This document shows, one piece after another, positions 20,711 to 32,207 of a stretch of 64,000 bases of DNA. The stretch's first letter is position 1. Every line of letters starts with the position of its first letter. The DNA lies in the NCBI GenBank assembly GCA_021396245.1, contig WNYE01000092.1:100334-164333 (forward strand), in the 5' to 3' direction. The notes below the pieces were generated by a model. The model was not told where the DNA came from. It ran no database searches and worked only from the letters and a program-made list of their open reading frames with translations. The position numbers were made by a program, and so were the translations under genes. The DNA comes from Sporothrix humicola. Its lineage: Eukaryota > Ascomycota > Sordariomycetes > Ophiostomatales > Ophiostomataceae.

Positions 20711-22000
20711 GGCGACTGTGGTTTGGGCAAAGCTGAGCTCAGAGCAAACATAAGACCGCGGGATATCAAGTATACCGGCGTTCACATATACAAGTATTAT
20801 ATTCAAAGCGACACGAGCGTACGCTCCGAGATATCTAGATTCAATGCAACCAATTCGTCATACATCGGCACTCGAATATCCTGCGCACCAGTGTCGCCAT
20901 CCACCCCTGTTTTCTCGTTATGTATGAAGGGAACGTCATTGTTGTACTGGTGTGGGTTTAAGTTGTCCATATACTGATTACCAAGACTTAGCTAGCCACT
21001 GGACATCAACTGTCATGTTCTCCACGGCCAATTTCCAAAAAGAGCAACAATGTCGGACCTTGGTTGCCGGCCATGGAATTTGCACGGCAATTGCCGTAGA
21101 ACATGTGTTTTTTGAAGAGAGAAGGAGGAGGACTAACAACCAAGACAGGACGAAAAGTAGAAATGGGATGTAAAAATGCCCCCCCACGAATGTGCAGTTT
21201 GGCAATTCGCCATATACCTGTCAACCGACGCGATGATCTACAAGAAGTGGAGAGACGAGAAAAGAAAAGGAAGTGAAGGACGTGGAAAGATAAGAAATGT
21301 TCTTGAATGTCACCTCCACAGGCAGCTTGCACGTTGTGACAGGGATGCTGATGTTCGTGGGAGATTCGTCTAATTCCTGCATTCTGACTGGTGGATCCCC
21401 ACAGCACGCAAGGCTGGCATCAATTGCACGGAAGGGCTGCCGTCACTTTTCCCGCCGATCACGAGATTGGCAGAACACCCACGACCACCCACGACAGAAA
21501 ATAACTACAACGAGGGAGAGGAAAGAAAAAATAACCTGCAAAATAATCGACGATTCGATTGCCAAAAGAAGTAATTTTGAAAACCCTCCGACGACGTCCG
21601 ACAAAATACATCCTGGACACCCTCACGACGCATGGCATGCATCTTTACGCGACTCTGGACGCGACAATGCCTTGCGGTTTAGAAGTTCGTCAGATGGCGA
21701 TCAGAACTCGTCATTTACATGAAAAGTGCGGGGAGGTATTATCTCAAAACACCGGATGAGGGTGCCGGTCGAGCACCGATCACCGGAATTACAATACGCA
21801 CACTGCTCAAAACCGAGCATCCTGTTGCCCCGGCGCAAATGTAGATAAATGCGTTGCATCGAGCACACTCGTGCGCACGGTCCTTAACGTCAATTCCTGG
21901 GGCTTAAATTGTTTATTTAGAGTCAACTTTGAGTGCACATAATTTTCAAATTCAACAGCGCAGACAAGCCCACAAAACACACAAGCACAACTCACCCACA
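20711..22000. other. Divergent promoter of transporter and dioxygenase genes
   Basis: 1.29 kb between the start codons of the MFS transporter and the TauD-like gene. I see no gene. ATGGCATGCAT at 21632-21642 recalls, but does not match, the Cys3 sulfur-regulator consensus ATGRYRYCAT; no CACGTG was seen. Confidence 0.55.
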
Positions 22001-23298
22001 ATGTCCGCCACGGAAACCATCACAGCACCGTCTATCACGGTCACAGAGACGAAGCCGGTGGCCGAGAAGCCACTTCAGGCCGCCGCCGAGACGTCGGTCG
22101 AGTACAAGGGCAACGAGGTGTGTTCAGCACTTGTCTCTATTCCGTAACAGCTCACCCTAACTTTGCAGTACAAATACTCGGCCTACCTGCCGCACTATAC
22201 TCTGGTCAAGGAACCGCCCCTCGAAGAGTTTGTCCACCACGATGTCGGTTTGAGAGCGGACCCGGCCAAGAAGGCGCTGCTGGTCGACTCTGGCGCCACC
22301 GTTGCCGAGATCACGCCAGCCATTGGCACCGAGATCAAGGGCGTCCAGCTCAGCGCTTTGAGTGGCGCACAGCTTGACGAGCTGGCCCTGCTGGCGGCCG
22401 AGCGCGGCGTCGTTGTTTTCCGAGACCAAGACTTTGCCGACATTGGCCCAGACCGGCAGCTCGCGTATGGCCAGCACTTTGGCCGGCTGCACGTCCACCA
22501 GATGGGCGGCCACATCAAGGACTTCCCGGCCCTGCTGCCCGTCTACCGCGACTTTGTCGCCGGCGCCGTCGACCACGAGATCAAGAACAACATTAGCAGC
22601 ATCAAGTGGCACTCGGACATGAGCTACGAGGTCAACGGCGTGGGCACGACCACGTTCCTGGCGCTCGACGTGCCGCCGTCGGGCGGCGACACGCTGTACC
22701 TGTCGACAACGGCCGCCTACAATGCGCTGTCGCCGTCTTTCCGCGAGTTTTTGCACGGCAAGGTCGCGCTGCACTCCGGCGTCTCCCAGGCGTCGGTCCA
22801 TGAGCACCGCGACCGGTACATCCGCGAGCCGATCGAGACGCTGCACCCGATTGTGCGGACGCACCCGGTCACCGGCACCAAGTCGCTGTACGTGAACCGC
22901 CTGTACACGCGCCGCATCCAAGGCCTCAAGGAGGAGGAGAGCGCCACCATCTTGAATTTCCTGTACAACCACATTGAGCACGGCCAAGACTGGCACCTGC
23001 GGGTCCACTGGTCGCCCGGCACCGTCGTCATCTACGACAACCGTAACACACAGCAGTATGTTTCCTTTTTGACTTACGCAATTCTATCTTTGTTGGACGT
23101 GTGTCCCACTAACATTGCAGCTCTGCTCTTCGCGACTTTGCCGTCCAGGAGGGCGTCACACGCCGCCATATGCTGCGCATCACGCCCCAGGCAGAACGTC
23201 CTTACTTCAACGACGGCGAGAAGAAGGATGACAAGAACGCAGACAAGGCAAGAGGGCAGAATGGTCTGGAGATTGGCGGTGTTGTGACGCAGACATAA
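22001..23298 (+). CDS. TauD/TfdA-family 2-oxoglutarate-dependent dioxygenase
   Basis: Three exons, 22001-22117, 22169-23055 and 23121-23298, giving 393 residues. The second junction (CA|gtatgt ... cag|C) creates a His codon that is essential. Iron ligands are His187 and Asp189 in WHSDM and His335 in DNRNTQHSA; the following RRHMLR motif supplies the 2-oxoglutarate-binding Arg (about 354), as in E. coli TauD (H99, D101, H255, R270). The family oxidises taurine and other sulfonates, releasing sulfite (yeast Jlp1), though fungal members also act on other acids. The neighbouring divergent Dal5/Soa1-family carrier supports a sulfur-scavenging role. The N terminus of about 40 residues is disordered and no targeting signal is evident, so a cytosolic enzyme is likely. 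The C-terminal tail is Lys/Asp-rich and variable. Confidence 0.93.
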
Positions 23299-23586
23299 TA
23301 GATGGCACGCAGTTCTATTATCAACTTATTTTTGCCATAGATAAGTCAACATAAGAGAGGCAAAGTTGCAATTGAGAGTATCACGTCAACCTAACTCATG
23401 ACACCTAACATATTCTTGAGCAAATATCACAATCCTCATGTAATATCCATTGTTGAAAGATTCAAACGCACATACAACACAGAACGTTGTGAAAAAGTAA
23501 GGGACAAAGATAAAAAGAACACGAGGGAAAAGAAGCAATATAAACAACGGAAGGAAAAGAGAAAGCCGAGGTATAAAACATCCAAC

Positions 23587-26500
23587 TCAAGGGAATTTCT
23601 CCATGTGTGACCTCAGCAACTCGACAGCCGCTGTCTTTCTATGGCTCTCTGCGAATTCCAAAATCGTCTCTCCCTTATTGCTCCGGATGGCGGGGTCAGC
23701 GCCGTGGCCAAGAAAAAATTTAATAAGGTCTTCGCAGGAGCACATGGTTTTAGGATTCCAACCCGAGGCAAATCGAATAACTGCATAGAACAGCACTGTG
23801 CGCCCTTCAGCATCCTTTGCATTTAGGTTGGCTTTGTTCTCAAGTAGTATTTGCGTTGCGCGAAACCGGCGATTAGCTGCGGCGAACATTAAGGGTGTCC
23901 GGCCCCCTGTGTCCTGGGATTCAATATTGGCGCCTTTGTCGAGAAGTGTCATTATGAGAGACTCGTTCCCCCCGGCCGCTGCAAATGATAACGGTGTATG
24001 TTTTCCATAACATACCATGGACTCGATGTTTACGCCTTTATCAATCAGGATCCCCGCATAGTCTGCGAGTCCTTTACAGACGGCGCCATCAAATAGATTC
24101 CCACCAATCTCACCATGAGCGTCAAATTTTGCGCCACTCTTGACGAGCACTTCTGCAATCTGAGGTTGTAAGTAGTCTTCGGCCTTATCCAACACGGTTT
24201 TTCCCCTGTCATCCCGTGCTTCGATATGTGCGCCATTGTCGAGAAGTAGCTGAGCCAGGTCCGGCAGATGTGCATGGTGCAAGGGGGTCCGATCCCAACT
24301 ATCCCGGGCATTGATTTCGGCGCCATGTTCAACTAATAACCGCGCCATTGCCGTATCTCCACACCAATCTACGGCGTGATGTAACGGCGTCGCCTTGTTA
24401 TTACCACGAAGATTGACGTCGGCACCACTTCTGAGTAACAACTGAGCAACCTCGAAGGAGCCTGTAAAACGCGCAGTCGCTATATGTAACGCCGTATCTC
24501 TATCGGCATTTCGAGCATCTATTTCAGCGCCAGCGCCGAGTAGTAACCGAATCATTTCGACGCGCTTAGCTCGAGCAGCACAATGTAGTGGTGTATCGGA
24601 TCCGGATCCGTACCGGCCGAGCCCGGTCGGGGCATTGACTTCAGCGCCAAATTTGAGTAGCACGTTGGCAACCTGGGTATGTCCATTTGTAGCAGCGTGG
24701 CCCAGTGGTGTACAGTCAGAGCTATCTCGGATACTGATTTCAGCACCGTTTGAGAGTAATAGCTCTACGATGTCGCTGTGTCCTAGGCTAGAAGCAGTAT
24801 GCAACGGACTGAATTCAACGTCGCGTACTGGATTCACGGCGGCACCATATTCGATCAGCAAGCGCACCGTGGATGTATGCCCACCACTAACCGCCATATA
24901 TAATGGCCAAGATTCGCCACCCTCGTTGATTCTGCTACCTCTCTGCAAAAAGAGTTTCGTTGTTGTATACAGCCCCAAATCAGAAGCGAACAGAACCTCA
25001 GAGTATGGCCGGCTTGGATGGTGTCGCTGCGGTCCGAGTCCCCTCTTGGCTAAGACCATGTTACTCTTGGAGCTGATCTCGCACATCTTCATCAAGACGA
25101 TTTGTATAGGTGCGTCCTCGGCGATATTTGCATCTCGCAAGTGGGCACTCCAGTATTCAATACTGTACTCTAGGAGGCCAGGAGAAGCATCTGTGAAACC
25201 AGTCAAACGCTCGACATATTTCTCCAGAGGCAATGGCGCGGCATACATATACGGGGACTGAAAAAACTCTTGCCACGATGGCCCTGTCGTTTCGTACTCG
25301 AAAAGATGCAAATAGTAAGCGCATATCTCAGCTAGAACGGTGTTTGACTGGGATTCAGTGATGGAATGTTGCCAACGAGGACTCGTAGGGATACCACTCT
25401 CCGACTCTGCCAGAAGAAACTCTCGCGCCGTTTGATGTAAGAAATACACCTTGTCTTGGTATATCGAAATGAACAGTCCACACCAGGACCGCAGTGTAGT
25501 TCGAAAGTTGTCCTCGTCATCAATGTCGATGCCTGAAAACGAGCGTACGTTACCATTGACGCTCACGGCTATATTCATCTCCGTGACAGTGAATGGACGG
25601 CGTGCTGCCAGAACGATACTGAGCACCTTCTTAGCCTGTGTTTTGTTTAAAGATCGTTCGAGTATTTGTTCGTAGGCGGCAGAGACACTATTTGGCAAGT
25701 TTCTTATGACTTCGTCGAGTGCATCTCTCGTCTTTTTCAGTCCATTCTTTATGTGGTGTTCCAATTGGTCGAATACGAGATATATCCAAAGGTAAGTGCG
25801 ATTCTCAATGCTGCGCAGGTGCTTCAAGAGATGCTCTTTGATTTCGGCTTTGAGAGATCCTCCCAGACGATCCACCCGGTAAGCAATGACGAGATCGATC
25901 TCGTCCCGTATATCGTCTGATTGCTCCTCGCCGGGAATATGAATATTCGGGAACTGAGAAAGCAAGCTCTGAAACTCAGATAAAATGTGAGCATACGGAC
26001 GACTCGTCATCACGAACTTGAGCTTAGCCCGCCCAGTTGCAACTTGGCCCACAAAGAGTTTGTTCACTCTTTTAATCAGAGACTCGAACTCTTTATCGTC
26101 GCATTCATCCAAAGCGTCCAGAACGATAAGGATGGGTCCTGCATCCGGGTCGCAAACAGCATCAACAAAAATATCCCAGAGTGCTATTGGCATGTCGACC
26201 AGACCATCTCCGTTCTTTAGGTGTTTAGTCATGGCATGTTTGACAAGATCCGGTTTCTGAGAAAATAGTTGGTGGATGAGGGCGCAGAGGGCCTGAGAGG
26301 CCGTCATTTGATCTTGATCCTTGAAGAAGTAATAGCAAATGGTGGCGAGTTGCCGCTTTGGTAACTCGTGATTGACAAGATATTTTGCCAAAACAGATTT
26401 CCCACAGCCAGGGTCAGCAGAAATCAGCAGGGGACCTGATTCCTGCGATAGCCACTGATGGAAATGATCGTGATTGAGAAGCCACATGCATGTGTTTTCG

Positions 26501-27961
26501 ACACGGTCTTCGACACGGTCTTTGTACCACTCATATGTGACATCTTTGCCACTGCTGGTAAGTCGAAACAGTTGTACACATTTCATTTGCTCGTCTGATA
26601 GGGCCTTCATGGCAGTAGCTTGTTGGAGTTCCAGGGCTTGTTTAAGCACTGACAGCTGCTCTGCACTTGTTGACTCGAGCTCGCGCAGAGCATGAAATGC
26701 ATCCCTGGCGGACTGATCCAGTGCTTCCAAACTTTGTCGACTGTCTTCGGCTACCTGTCTTGCAGCGAGCCCATTGACCTGGTTAAGATCATTGCAGATG
26801 GTGACCTCGAGCTTCTTGATATCGGACTCTGCTTGCTTCCAGTCGTGTACTGGTATGATGTCTTTGACGAATGTTTTGATGGCTCTCTGGTGAAATCTCA
26901 GGACACAGCTGATCTGAAAATCAAGGATTTGTCGGTACAGTTCGACAATGTGTGTTTTGACCTCGTCCATTAAGGCTTCTGGGATACTGGAGTTCACCCC
27001 GAGTTGATGAATCATTGGTTCCAACGCAACATAGTACTGCATACGGGAAGTGACGTTCATGAAACCCTCATTTCGTGCTAAGGCCGATGTTGAAGGGTTC
27101 GTAAGAAGGGTGAGGAATAGGCAGACGCCCACCCAGGCAATTGATGCGGTTGGCGATGCTTCGACGGCACCGGCGATCCATTTCTTGGCCCACAGTGTCA
27201 CTTTGGCGACTGATGCGGCTTGCTCAGCGACGTTGAATTGATGACCAGCAATGGTGTATTTTGGTTGACTTTCTTCCATCCTCAGAAGACCGCGCTGTAT
27301 GACGGTGTTCAGCTGGTTTTGCCTTTTGCTGGCTTTGTCGGTGCCCGATTCATTGGCTGCAAGCAATGAGATTAGTAAATAATTTCCAATGGCACAGCTC
27401 GTTCCTTTGGGGTAGTACGTTGGGATACTGACCTGGCATATGCCCTTCTTTTTCAAGCAGTTCTTCATAATCATTCACAAGTTGCGGCTTCTTTGCGGCG
27501 AGCTCAGAGTATGCTTCTTCCCAGAGGGATGGTGCAATGGGTGCAGGTGTAGGTGACGGTGAGGTTGTGAGAACAAGGCCTGGTGACGGGCCTGTTGGGG
27601 CATCTTGTGGCGGACTTGGCGTTGTCTCCTCCGTTTGACAAAGCTGCACCTCTTGCGGAGGGCTGGAAAGATCATCTTGCGGAGGACTCGGCTGCACCTT
27701 TTGTGGAGGACTCGGCTGCACTTCTTCTAGAGAGCTTGGAGCAGATTGTGCCTTGGTGTCGGCCACGACGATGGCGGATCGTGCCTTTTCTTCAGATGAC
27801 AGAGAATTGACTGAAACAGCAGACACAGACTGCTTCGGGGACTTTCCCAGCAGTTCCTTGAACTTGCGGCGGAGGCCAAATATTTTGGTTGGCTTCGTCG
27901 GGCTCGGGGAGGCCACCCGATCGTCGCCTTCATGGCGTTCCGCATAGTTTTTGCGGCCCAT
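23587..27961 (-). CDS. NACHT-ankyrin NLR-like protein with NACHT_N (NWD) domain
   Basis: Two exons, 27961-27433 and 27356-23587, joined in phase 1 across a 76-nt intron (GTCAGT to TTGCAG), give 1432 residues. The start is ATG at 27961. Order: basic/amphipathic N terminus (IFGLRRKFKELLGK, about 28-42), repeated SPPQ motifs (about 80-120), NACHT_N domain of NWD NTPases from about 145 (LWEEAYSELAAKKPQLV) with its typical hydrophobic segment SIAWVGVCLFLTLLTNP, NACHT with Walker A GCGKS at 493-497 and Walker B LIVLDALDE at 586-594, a helical linker, then about ten ankyrin repeats from about 1010 to the end. This is the fungal NLR-like (STAND) architecture tied to non-self recognition and heterokaryon incompatibility; the gene's own role is unknown. 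No known effector domain is visible at the N terminus. Codons end in A or T more often than in flanking genes, which may mark a young or transferred gene. Confidence 0.93.
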
Positions 27962-28873
27962 GGCTGACACAGCGAGGTGGGCGGATCACGTTTGTGCTCC
28001 GGCACGTGTGTGCTTTTCGGGAGTGTGTAATGGATCCAGCAATGACGATGGACAATAGCTGACGATGCGATTAGTCTTGAATCTTGGATCTTGGATTCTG
28101 AGTGTGTGGTGTGTTGGGCCGGGAAAGCAACTCTGAGCAAAGGAGCGGGAGGGGCTGAGAGGGCAGAGAGGTGAGGAAAACGTAACAGAGCAGGACAGAA
28201 CTTACAGACAGACATGTTTGCCATGGCGTAAAACGCGGCATGTCCTGTCGCCGAAGGCTAATTAGGTGCATTAAGAGTATATGCATCCAGGAGGGGGGAG
28301 CGGTTCGAGATGGATGGCTATTGGTGGTCAGATACCTGGATGTGCAGAATACGGCCCCCAATGTATCGTCAGGGGAAACTTCGGTCATATGGTTGTTTAT
28401 GGAAACATGGAAAACCAGCCAATAAGAGTTGCTGTAGAAATGCTGTCAACAAGGCTGTATGAGGAAGGCGCTGCTGACATAACATCGCCGATGCTCTTTC
28501 CTCGTAGTTGAAAGTGCGATGAAAACTGCCAAGCAATATCGCGGATGCTCCGTCCTCAAGAGCCATGTGTTTTCTACCAAAATAAGGCAAGTGATAACTC
28601 TCCTCTAAAGGAAAGCACCCCTGACAAAATATCACGAGTGCTCCTTCCGTGTGGGAAAGATATTAGACCTTCACTCAGCCCCTTGTTAGATATGGAATCT
28701 GCATCATTAACATTACTGTCGTCAAACAATACTAAGATCCTCATTTTTATTCATAGGTAGTCTACATTTTCCAATCCAACCCAGCCTCATTCTTCTTTAG
28801 AATGCCACCAGCTAACACCTAGTCTACAGACAAACTGACATCTCCGCACACTTTCCTCGGCCATCTCGTCTCA
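27962..28873. other. Intergenic, no supported gene
   Basis: The upstream region of the NLR-like gene and the 3' flank of the sugar transporter. A CACGTG hexamer lies at 28003-28008, 42 bases before the NLR start. No coding frame is convincing. Confidence 0.6.
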
Positions 28874-30533
28874 TTATGCCGAATGCTCCACGGTCACCGA
28901 CGCCTCCTTGTTGGCGGCCGAGTCGGTGCGCACAACGTCGGCAGCGGCATCGCGCTTCTGCACTTCCTGCAGGGCCTCGTCGAGGATGGTGGTCTGGTAC
29001 GACTTGAACTTCCAGGCGCCGACGCGCTTGGCGAACAGCTCGTCGATCTCCTCGAGGGAGCGGCCCTTGAGCTCGGGGATGAAGAAGAAGAAGAAGAGGA
29101 AGCAGCAAAAGTTGGAGCCGGCCCAGATGTAGCCGTACTTGGCGCCCTGGAGGTGCGGGTGGTTAGCAGAGTGAAGGGGGTGAATTTACAAGACACAGGC
29201 ACGGGGGACCTACCCAGTTCAGGTTGGTGGGGTTGATAAAATAGGGCGAGCAGAAGCCTGTGAGCCATGCCAAAAAGTAGCCCAGGCTGATGGCGGAGCC
29301 GACGGTCCAGGACCGCAGGCGGGTGCTGACGAGCTCGGTCGAGACGGGGTAGCTGGCATCGCCGACAAAGGCGTTGTAGGCGAACTGGTACAGGGCGACA
29401 AAGGCGATCAAACAGTTGCGGGCGGCAATGGTGCCCGGCGCGACGGTGGCGGCCACGGCGAGGCCCAGCATACAGCATCCCTGGAAAATGGCGCCGGTCA
29501 TCAGAATGCCGCGGCGGCCCGTCAAGTGGCGCATGGCGTAGATGCCGACGTTGACACCCACCAAACCGATGCAGGTGTTGACGATTGAGTACTTGAATGC
29601 GGCGTCCACAGTCAAGCCCGAGACGATCATAAAGTACGTGGCGTACGAGATGACGAACCACGAGCCGGAGCCCGTCTGGGAGGCAATGACGCCGTAGCAC
29701 AGCAGCGTGCGGCGCAAGTCGGTGCCGCGGTACATGTCGATGGGGCCGATGGAGCTGGCGATGCGCTTCTCTTCCTCGATACCGCGGGCCATCTCGACCC
29801 ACTCGAGCTCGAGCAGGTCTTGGGGCAGAGAGTCGCCGCGCAGCGTCTCGAGGGCGGCGCGGGCCTCAGCCTCCTTGCCCTTGTACATGAGGTAGCGGGG
29901 CGACTCGGGGACGTAGTAGAGGCCGACTGCCAGTACAGCGGGCACGATGAACAGGGTGCCGATGGGGATCTGGTAGGACTGCTTGTCGAGGCGGTTCTTG
30001 CAGGCGTTGGTCACGACGGAGCCGATAATGCTGCCAATGTTGACCCACTCGGAAAACAGGGCGACACAGACGGCACGCAGATGGGCCGGCGCGGCCTCGG
30101 CGGTGTAGATGTTGGAAAACGTCACCAGGAAGCCGTTGCCAACACCCAGCACGAGACGGCCAAAGTAGATGACGCCCTTGTTCTCGGTGGCGATCTGGAT
30201 GGCACAGCCCAGAGCCGTGAGGAAACAGGCGAGCCACAGAGCCGGCTTGCGGCCAAAGAAGTGGGCAAAAGCACCAGCCACGAGCGACGAAAGGAAAGCG
30301 CCGAGTGTCAGCAGGGAGCCGATGAGCTGTTGGAAGACGCTGCCAATGGCATAGCCGCCTTCAGCGGTCGGGTCAGGGTGGCCAAAGACCTTGAGGAAGC
30401 CCGGCATGGCCTGCAGACTGGCGACAATGGCCGAGTCGAGGCCGTACTGCATGTTGGCGACGGCGACGACGGCGCAAATCAAGATACATTTGCGGTTCGC
30501 CCAAAGGGACGTCTCGGCGAGAGCGGCCACCAT
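28874..30533 (-). CDS. MFS sugar transporter
   Basis: Two exons, 30533-29214 (440 codons, ending TGG before GTAGGT) and 29146-28874, joined in phase 0 across a 67-nt intron, give 530 residues. About twelve membrane spans. Family signatures: GRLVLGVGNGF between spans 4 and 5, PESPRYLMYKGKEAEA after span 6, and PELKGRSLEEIDELF after span 12, the sugar-porter end motif. Proton-coupled uptake of a hexose, disaccharide or related polyol or acid at the plasma membrane is expected; the substrate cannot be told. The joined second exon is required, since the last span and signature lie in it. It follows the NLR-like gene on the same strand, but the 0.9 kb gap speaks against shared transcription. A GC-rich GTGGGG, a possible CreA site, lies in the short leader. 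Confidence 0.93.
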
Positions 30534-32207
30534 GGTGTCAGGTTGAGGTGTGTCGATATGTGGGGGGTTGTCAGTTGGAATAGAATCTGAGAAGGAAGAA
30601 ATCAAGGCGAATGTCAACAATGTTCTCGATGGCTTGGCTCCCGTCTCCTTTTTCTACCTTTTTTCTTACAATGTCCCGAGACCGGGATTAATATATATGT
30701 CTAGCACGGACTGCTTGACCGATCCCGCACGGGACATCATTGAGTAGAAAAGACTGAAAACAGAAAAGCATGCAAGGCATCGATCCCCTCACACGCCCTC
30801 ACACCCTCCTTCAGGTCTCCTCATGAACCCGTGGATGCATACTTCCAGGGTTAAGAAGAATGCCACCCTCGCCTCTGGCCATGGTGCATCGTTGATTGCC
30901 AATCTTCTTCTCCAATTGCTGGGCCGTCTGTGGCCTCCACTCGTTGGTCGAGACTGGGAACCGCTCTGCCGTCCAACGCCATCGGACCAATACCTGCCTT
31001 AACTTTTCCTGGTTTTGATTTCCTGGTCTTCAGCTTGCGTCGTCCCAGCTGTCGAGTCTTTTTTTCCATTTGGTCCTCGTCCATATTGGCTCAGCCAAGC
31101 CGTGTCAAACACATCTTTGATTTGCTTTAATTTGTGCGTCTTATCTCCATCGTCTTGCCGCTCTTTTGTCAGGAAATAAACATGTGCAGCACCAGCTTGT
31201 CGAGCTTGTCTTCCCCGGCCAAAGTAGTGCATGACCAGTCCTGGTCGTCATGTCTTTGGATGACCCCCGCAAAAGAGAACGAAAGTAGACAAACGACTGG
31301 GGTGGCCTGCGTGGCTTTCGTGGGTGAGGGGGTTGTGGTTGGAAACGTGGAGTCGAGGAGAGCACGGCAGTTGTTGTTTTTGCGGAGAGAAAGGAGCGCA
31401 AAGTGGACAAGCCGTGGCGCACGGAACCAGCCTAGAGCCGGCGCCCCAGACCTGAACTCTAAAAAAACAACCAAAAACGAACCAAAACGCCCCCAAAGCG
31501 CCCTAATGACCAAGTTGGTCCGTCTCTGTTGCATCCGATCGGCAGCGGGACGCCGACGAACCCAACGACCCAGCTTCCCCAGATTGGGCATCCCCTCTCT
31601 TCTCCCAGACTTTTATTTCAAATATCCGTCGTGTATTTTGATTGATGCAGACCGCATCGCGATAGCTGACAAACAAGAAGCTTATTTCCCCGCACGCTTT
31701 GATATCACAAAGGCTGCAAGAAGGTAAGCTCAATTCTATAAAAATGTAAGTAAATAAATCAACTACGATAAAATACATAAATAAACAATTTGATAAAATA
31801 AATTGTAATAAAATCAATCGACACCCTACCATAATCATGGTGTGTTCGTGAAGAGGCCTTGGCCAACACGGAAGTATCCTTCACACACCCTCACTTTCTC
31901 GTAGATTTCTCGGCATCTCGCTTGGCACTGGACGGTGTACGTCACACCTGAGATGCTTTGTAGAAGGTCAAGCATCGTATCTTTAGAACACTTCATGTTG
32001 TCACCAAGAACACATGCAATATTAGGCAAATACAATTAATTTGAAACCGTTTTGATGACCGTTGACCGAATGCTGTAAACTATGAAAGATGACAAAAACA
32101 GGCAAAAAGTACAAACAGAAAAGCAGTCTAAGAAATGAAGATGTAAAACAACCAACAACCAACAACCAAGCGAATCATCTCCTATTTATACAGCTCCTTC
32201 TTTCTGT
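30534..32207. other. Intergenic, no supported gene
   Basis: Upstream of the sugar transporter and downstream of HAS1. Short frames in 31100-31730 on both strands have no domain and overlap each other. AT-rich from about 31720 to 32160, fitting the 3' end of HAS1. Confidence 0.6.

Noticed and set aside
21632..21642. Possible Cys3 sulfur-regulator site ATGGCATGCAT in the transporter/dioxygenase promoter
   Set aside because: It is one base longer than the ATGRYRYCAT consensus, so it is not a true match.
27962..27970. Longer NLR N terminus starting at 27970
   Set aside because: That codon is GTG, not ATG; the first ATG is at 27961.
31134..31727. 197-codon plus-strand frame between HAS1 and the sugar transporter
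   Set aside because: No domain or convincing codon use, and other frames in the same DNA are equally open.
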